Shown: piece by piece, positions 13,230 to 15,416 of the stretch
Position numbering within the stretch: position 1 is the first letter of the stretch
Layout: each line of letters starts with the position of its first letter
Position numbers and translations under genes: made by a program
Assembly: GCA_035760685.1 (NCBI GenBank)
Contig: DASTSM010000401.1
Span: 1-15,416, forward strand
Direction of reading: 5' to 3'
Source: ZC4RG20 sp035760685
Lineage (GTDB): Bacteria > Pseudomonadota > Gammaproteobacteria > Steroidobacterales > Rariloculaceae
DNA: 15,416 nt
Notes under the pieces: model-generated
What the model saw: the letters and a program-made list of their open reading frames with translations, nothing else
What the model was told of the DNA's origin: nothing
The model's database searches: none

Positions 13230-13258
13230 TTGCCGGTCACCGTGGGGCCGACCATAAT
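13230..13258 (+). promoter_or_regulatory. Predicted sigma-70 promoter for the ppiC-like/HupE-like operon
   Basis: A TTGCCG -35 (13230-13235) and a CATAAT -10 (13253-13258) are separated by exactly 17 bases. The predicted start is near 13265, leaving a leader of about 95 bases before the ATG at 13360. It lies downstream of the degP terminator, consistent with a separate transcription unit. Confidence 0.6.
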
Positions 13259-13359
13259 ACGGCGCTCCACAAGGCCTTCCCGCCCGGGCGCTATACGCCA
13301 AGGGAGCGACCTCGAGCGACGGCGCGGGGCAACACGCTCGCCGCTCGGCTCTACCGAAG

Positions 13360-14196
13360 ATGTTGAAGCTCCTCAAAGACCCGCTGCTGCATTTTCTGCT
13401 GATCGGCGCTTGCCTGTTCGCGATCGCGGGACTGCGGGGGCAGGGCCGCGCGCCGAACCGCATCGTGATCACGGCGGATCAGGTGCAGAAGCTCCGCGCC
13501 TCCGCCGAGCTCGTGAAGGGCCGGCCGCTCACGCGCGAGGAGCTGACGGCGCTCATCGAGCCGACGATCCAGGACGAGGTGCTGTACCGCGAGGCGCTCG
13601 CGCTCGGCCTCGACGTCGACGACGACGAGGTGCATCGGCGTCTCGTCGACAAGATGCGCTATTTGAGCGAGGACCTCGCGGATCCCGAGCCGCCCTCCGA
13701 GCAGACGCTGCGCGACTTCTACGCTTCGTCGCCGCAGCGCTTCGAGATTCCCGAGCGCGTCACGTTCGACCAAGTGTTCTTCAGCCCCGACGTGCGCGGC
13801 GAGAGCATCGATTCCGCGGCCGCCGCCGCGCTCGCGGCGCTCGAGGCCGGCGCCGACCCGGAAGGTCTCGGCGACAAGACGCCGCTGCAGCGGCGCTTCA
13901 CGCACGCGCCGGCCGATCAGATCCGCGTGCTCTTCGGCGCGGCACTGACGGACGCCGTGTTCAAGATGGCGCCCGATAAATGGGCCGGACCGTTCCGCTC
14001 CGATTTCGGGCTGCACCTCGTCCGCGTCGTCGCGCATGCGCCGGCCCGCCTGCCGCCCTTCGAAGAGATACGGGACGAAGTCGCGAAAATCTACGGCGAC
14101 GTCAAGCGCGCCGAGCGCAACGCGGCCGAGTACGCGAAGCTGCGCGCGAAGTACGACGTCGTCATCGAATGGCCCGCCGAAGGCCAGGGCTCGTGA
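13360..14196 (+). CDS. Membrane-anchored PpiC/parvulin-type peptidyl-prolyl isomerase
   Basis: This encodes 278 residues. An N-terminal uncleaved anchor (LLHFLLIGACLFAIAGL, about 9-25) places the rest in the periplasm. A SurA-like helical region (about 36-125; TADQVQKLR, LIEPTIQDEVLYREALALGL) precedes a parvulin-like domain (about 126-228). That domain has RVTFDQVFF at its first strand and the terminal signature KWAGPFRSDFGLHLVRVV (207-224). A charged C-terminal helix (235-265) closes it. The domain between is partly unlike classical parvulins and Ala-rich, so activity is not certain; it may act mainly as a chaperone. No strong ribosome site precedes the ATG. Its TGA overlaps the GTG start of the HupE-like gene, so the two proteins are probably made together. 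Confidence 0.85.
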   Translation: MLKLLKDPLLHFLLIGACLFAIAGLRGQGRAPNRIVITADQVQKLRASAELVKGRPLTREELTALIEPTIQDEVLYREALALGLDVDDDEVHRRLVDKMRYLSEDLADPEPPSEQTLRDFYASSPQRFEIPERVTFDQVFFSPDVRGESIDSAAAAALAALEAGADPEGLGDKTPLQRRFTHAPADQIRVLFGAALTDAVFKMAPDKWAGPFRSDFGLHLVRVVAHAPARLPPFEEIRDEVAKIYGDVKRAERNAAEYAKLRAKYDVVIEWPAEGQGS

Positions 14197-15305
14197 GACT
14201 GCTGCGAAGGCCTCGGCCGCTCCGGAACGCGCTTCGACTCTTCGCGCTCGCGCCGCTCGCGCTGCTTGCGCTGCTCGCGGCGCCCGCCGGCGCGCATCGC
14301 CTGAGCCCGGCCTACTTCGGTCTGACCGAGAGCGCGCCCCGCCGCTTCGAGGCGCAGTGGAAGGTGTCGATCCCGGGCGGCCTCGCCGACGCGCTCGTGC
14401 CGAAGATTCCCGAGGGCTGCGCGGTCGAGGGGCAGGTGCGCTCCTACGAGGTCGGCGACGCGCGGATACAGCACGGAACGCTCGACTGCCCCAAGGGGCT
14501 CGCGGGCCGCGTGCTCGCAATCGAGGGGCTCGCGGCGAGCAGCACGGACGTGCTGCTGCGCGTCGACTTCGCGGACGGAACGTCGTTCACGCATCGGCTC
14601 GTGCCGAGCGCCCCGAGCGTCGTGATCCCCGCGCGCGCGGGCCCGTTCGAGGTCGTGCGCACCTATCTCGTGCTCGGCGTCGAGCACATCCTGCTCGGAG
14701 TCGATCATCTGCTCTTCGTGCTCGCGCTGCTGCTGCTCGTCGACGGGTTCCGCCGGCTTTTCGCGACCGTCACGGCCTTCACGCTCGCGCACAGCATCAC
14801 GCTCGCCGCCGCGACGCTCGGATTCGTCGCCGTGCCGAGCGCGCCCGTCGAGGCGACGATCGCGCTCAGCATACTGTTCGTCGCGACCGAGCTCGCGCGG
14901 CGGCCGGTCGTCGGGCGTGCGTCCGTCGCACGAAGCGCGGCGTCACGGTCGTCGCCGCCGTCGCCGCCGTCGACGGCGGGCGGCGAGGCGGCCGGCCGCG
15001 ATCTCATGGCGCGCTTCCCGTGGATCGTCGCGTTCAGCTTCGGCCTGCTTCACGGTTTCGGTTTTGCCGGCGCCCTCAGCGAGGTCGGCCTTCCGGCTCA
15101 TGCGATTCCGCTCGCGCTCTTTTTCTTCAACGTCGGCGTCGAGATCGGCCAGCTGCTGTTCATCGCGGCCGTCGTAGCGCTCGGCCTCGGCTGGCGGCGC
15201 CTGCGTCTGCCCGAGCCCGCGGCCTGGCCGCGCTGGGCGGCCTACGGTATCGGCTCCGCGGCCGCCTATTGGGTCATCGAGCGCACGCAGCAAGTTTTGC
15301 TCTGA
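14193..15305 (+). CDS. HupE/UreJ-type (HupE_UreJ_2-like) membrane protein
   Basis: From the GTG at 14193 this encodes 370 residues. An Arg-rich signal peptide (1-34, ending AGA-HR) leads into a periplasmic domain (about 35-150) with two cysteines, Cys-76 and Cys-99, that may pair. Five or six transmembrane helices follow from about 155. Histidines and acids sit in membrane motifs: GVEHILLGVDHLLF (162-175), TLAHSITL (197-204), FGLLHGFGFAG (283-293) and FNVGVEIGQL (312-321). HupE/UreJ relatives are linked to nickel or cobalt uptake, so metal transport is plausible but unproven. A Ser/Pro/Ala-rich cytoplasmic insert (243-268) comes from CGTCGC-type simple sequence. I prefer the GTG start (GTGA overlap with the upstream stop, AAGG nine bases before); an in-frame ATG at 14169 would add eight residues. 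Confidence 0.85.
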   Translation: MRLLRRPRPLRNALRLFALAPLALLALLAAPAGAHRLSPAYFGLTESAPRRFEAQWKVSIPGGLADALVPKIPEGCAVEGQVRSYEVGDARIQHGTLDCPKGLAGRVLAIEGLAASSTDVLLRVDFADGTSFTHRLVPSAPSVVIPARAGPFEVVRTYLVLGVEHILLGVDHLLFVLALLLLVDGFRRLFATVTAFTLAHSITLAAATLGFVAVPSAPVEATIALSILFVATELARRPVVGRASVARSAASRSSPPSPPSTAGGEAAGRDLMARFPWIVAFSFGLLHGFGFAGALSEVGLPAHAIPLALFFFNVGVEIGQLLFIAAVVALGLGWRRLRLPEPAAWPRWAAYGIGSAAAYWVIERTQQVLL

Positions 15306-15352
15306 CCATTCCAAGGCAAGCGCTGGGAGAACAGCCGCTTACACCGGGTTTA

Positions 15353-15375
15353 TTAACCGTTAAAGATCGGCTAAC
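15353..15375 (+). promoter_or_regulatory. TTAAC-type sites upstream of the last, partial gene
   Basis: TTAACCGTTAA (15353-15363) is a perfect 11-base inverted repeat, and CTAACG follows at 15371. The TTAAA of the right arm (15360) and CTAAC (15371) are 11 bases apart, like the half-sites in the degP/two-component intergenic region. The rest of 15306-15384 shows no terminator or clear promoter. Confidence 0.4.
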
Positions 15376-15384
15376 GTAGGCCGT

Positions 15385-15416
15385 ATGACTCCTTCTGCAC
15401 AGATTCGGCCAGTGCC
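15385..15416 (+). CDS. Possible start of a further gene, cut by the window end
   Basis: An ATG at 15385 opens a frame (MTPSAQIRPV) that runs without a stop to the window end. A weak AGG lies five bases upstream. Ten codons are too few to identify anything. The assignment rests on position downstream of the TTAAC-type sites and on the absence of any other gene at this edge. Confidence 0.3.
   Translation, partial: MTPSAQIRPV

Overview
The window is very GC-rich and nearly every codon ends in G or C. It carries a typical Gram-negative envelope gene set: two outer-membrane beta-barrel proteins, a Do-type periplasmic protease and a membrane-anchored parvulin. DUF4389- and DUF6491-type proteins also appear. 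Together these suggest a high-GC gammaproteobacterium, perhaps near Steroidobacteraceae or Nevskiales. That placement is inference from gene content; there is no rRNA or other phylogenetic marker. I see no tRNA, rRNA, CRISPR array, transposase or phage gene.

Layout. (1) 2-820, plus: the 3' end of a low-complexity Asp/Arg/Ala/Pro protein with a five-unit 10-residue repeat. (2) 1050-3061, plus: a TPR plus beta-barrel outer-membrane protein (TTG start), then a glutathione S-transferase. (3) 3065-3168: three copies of a GGGGTC/GACCCC palindrome between converging genes. (4) 6038 down to 3175, minus: M15 peptidase, SAM methyltransferase and an Omp85-family protein; the last two share a TGATG stop/start. 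(5) 6254-6793, plus: a family-6 DNA-deoxyinosine (hypoxanthine) glycosylase, followed by a fourth palindrome copy at the next convergent junction. (6) 11309 down to 6835, minus: a tight five-gene run of exported DUF6491-like protein, OmpR-type response regulator, histidine kinase, ATP-dependent DNA ligase and DUF4389 membrane protein. Gaps are 20-32 bases. (7) 11524-13080, plus: a DegP/DegQ-type protease, divergent from the two-component run and closed by a strong intrinsic terminator. (8) 13360-15305, plus: membrane-anchored PpiC-type isomerase and HupE/UreJ-type membrane protein, coupled by a GTGA overlap. (9) From 15385, plus: the first codons of a possible further gene.

How the genes fit together. 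Much of the window concerns the cell envelope: protein folding and proteolysis (DegP, PpiC), outer-membrane insertion (Omp85, TPR-barrel) and signal sensing (kinase/regulator). The DegP promoter faces the two-component promoter across a 214-base region with regularly spaced TGAAC/TTAAC/GTAAC half-sites, so the regulator may control both directions. The ATP-dependent ligase and the hypoxanthine glycosylase are DNA-repair functions placed among these genes.

The most unusual detail is at the kinase-ligase junction. A 32-bp tandem duplication there, bounded by an 8-bp microhomology, has made an 11-codon minicistron whose start overlaps the kinase stop and whose stop overlaps the ligase start.
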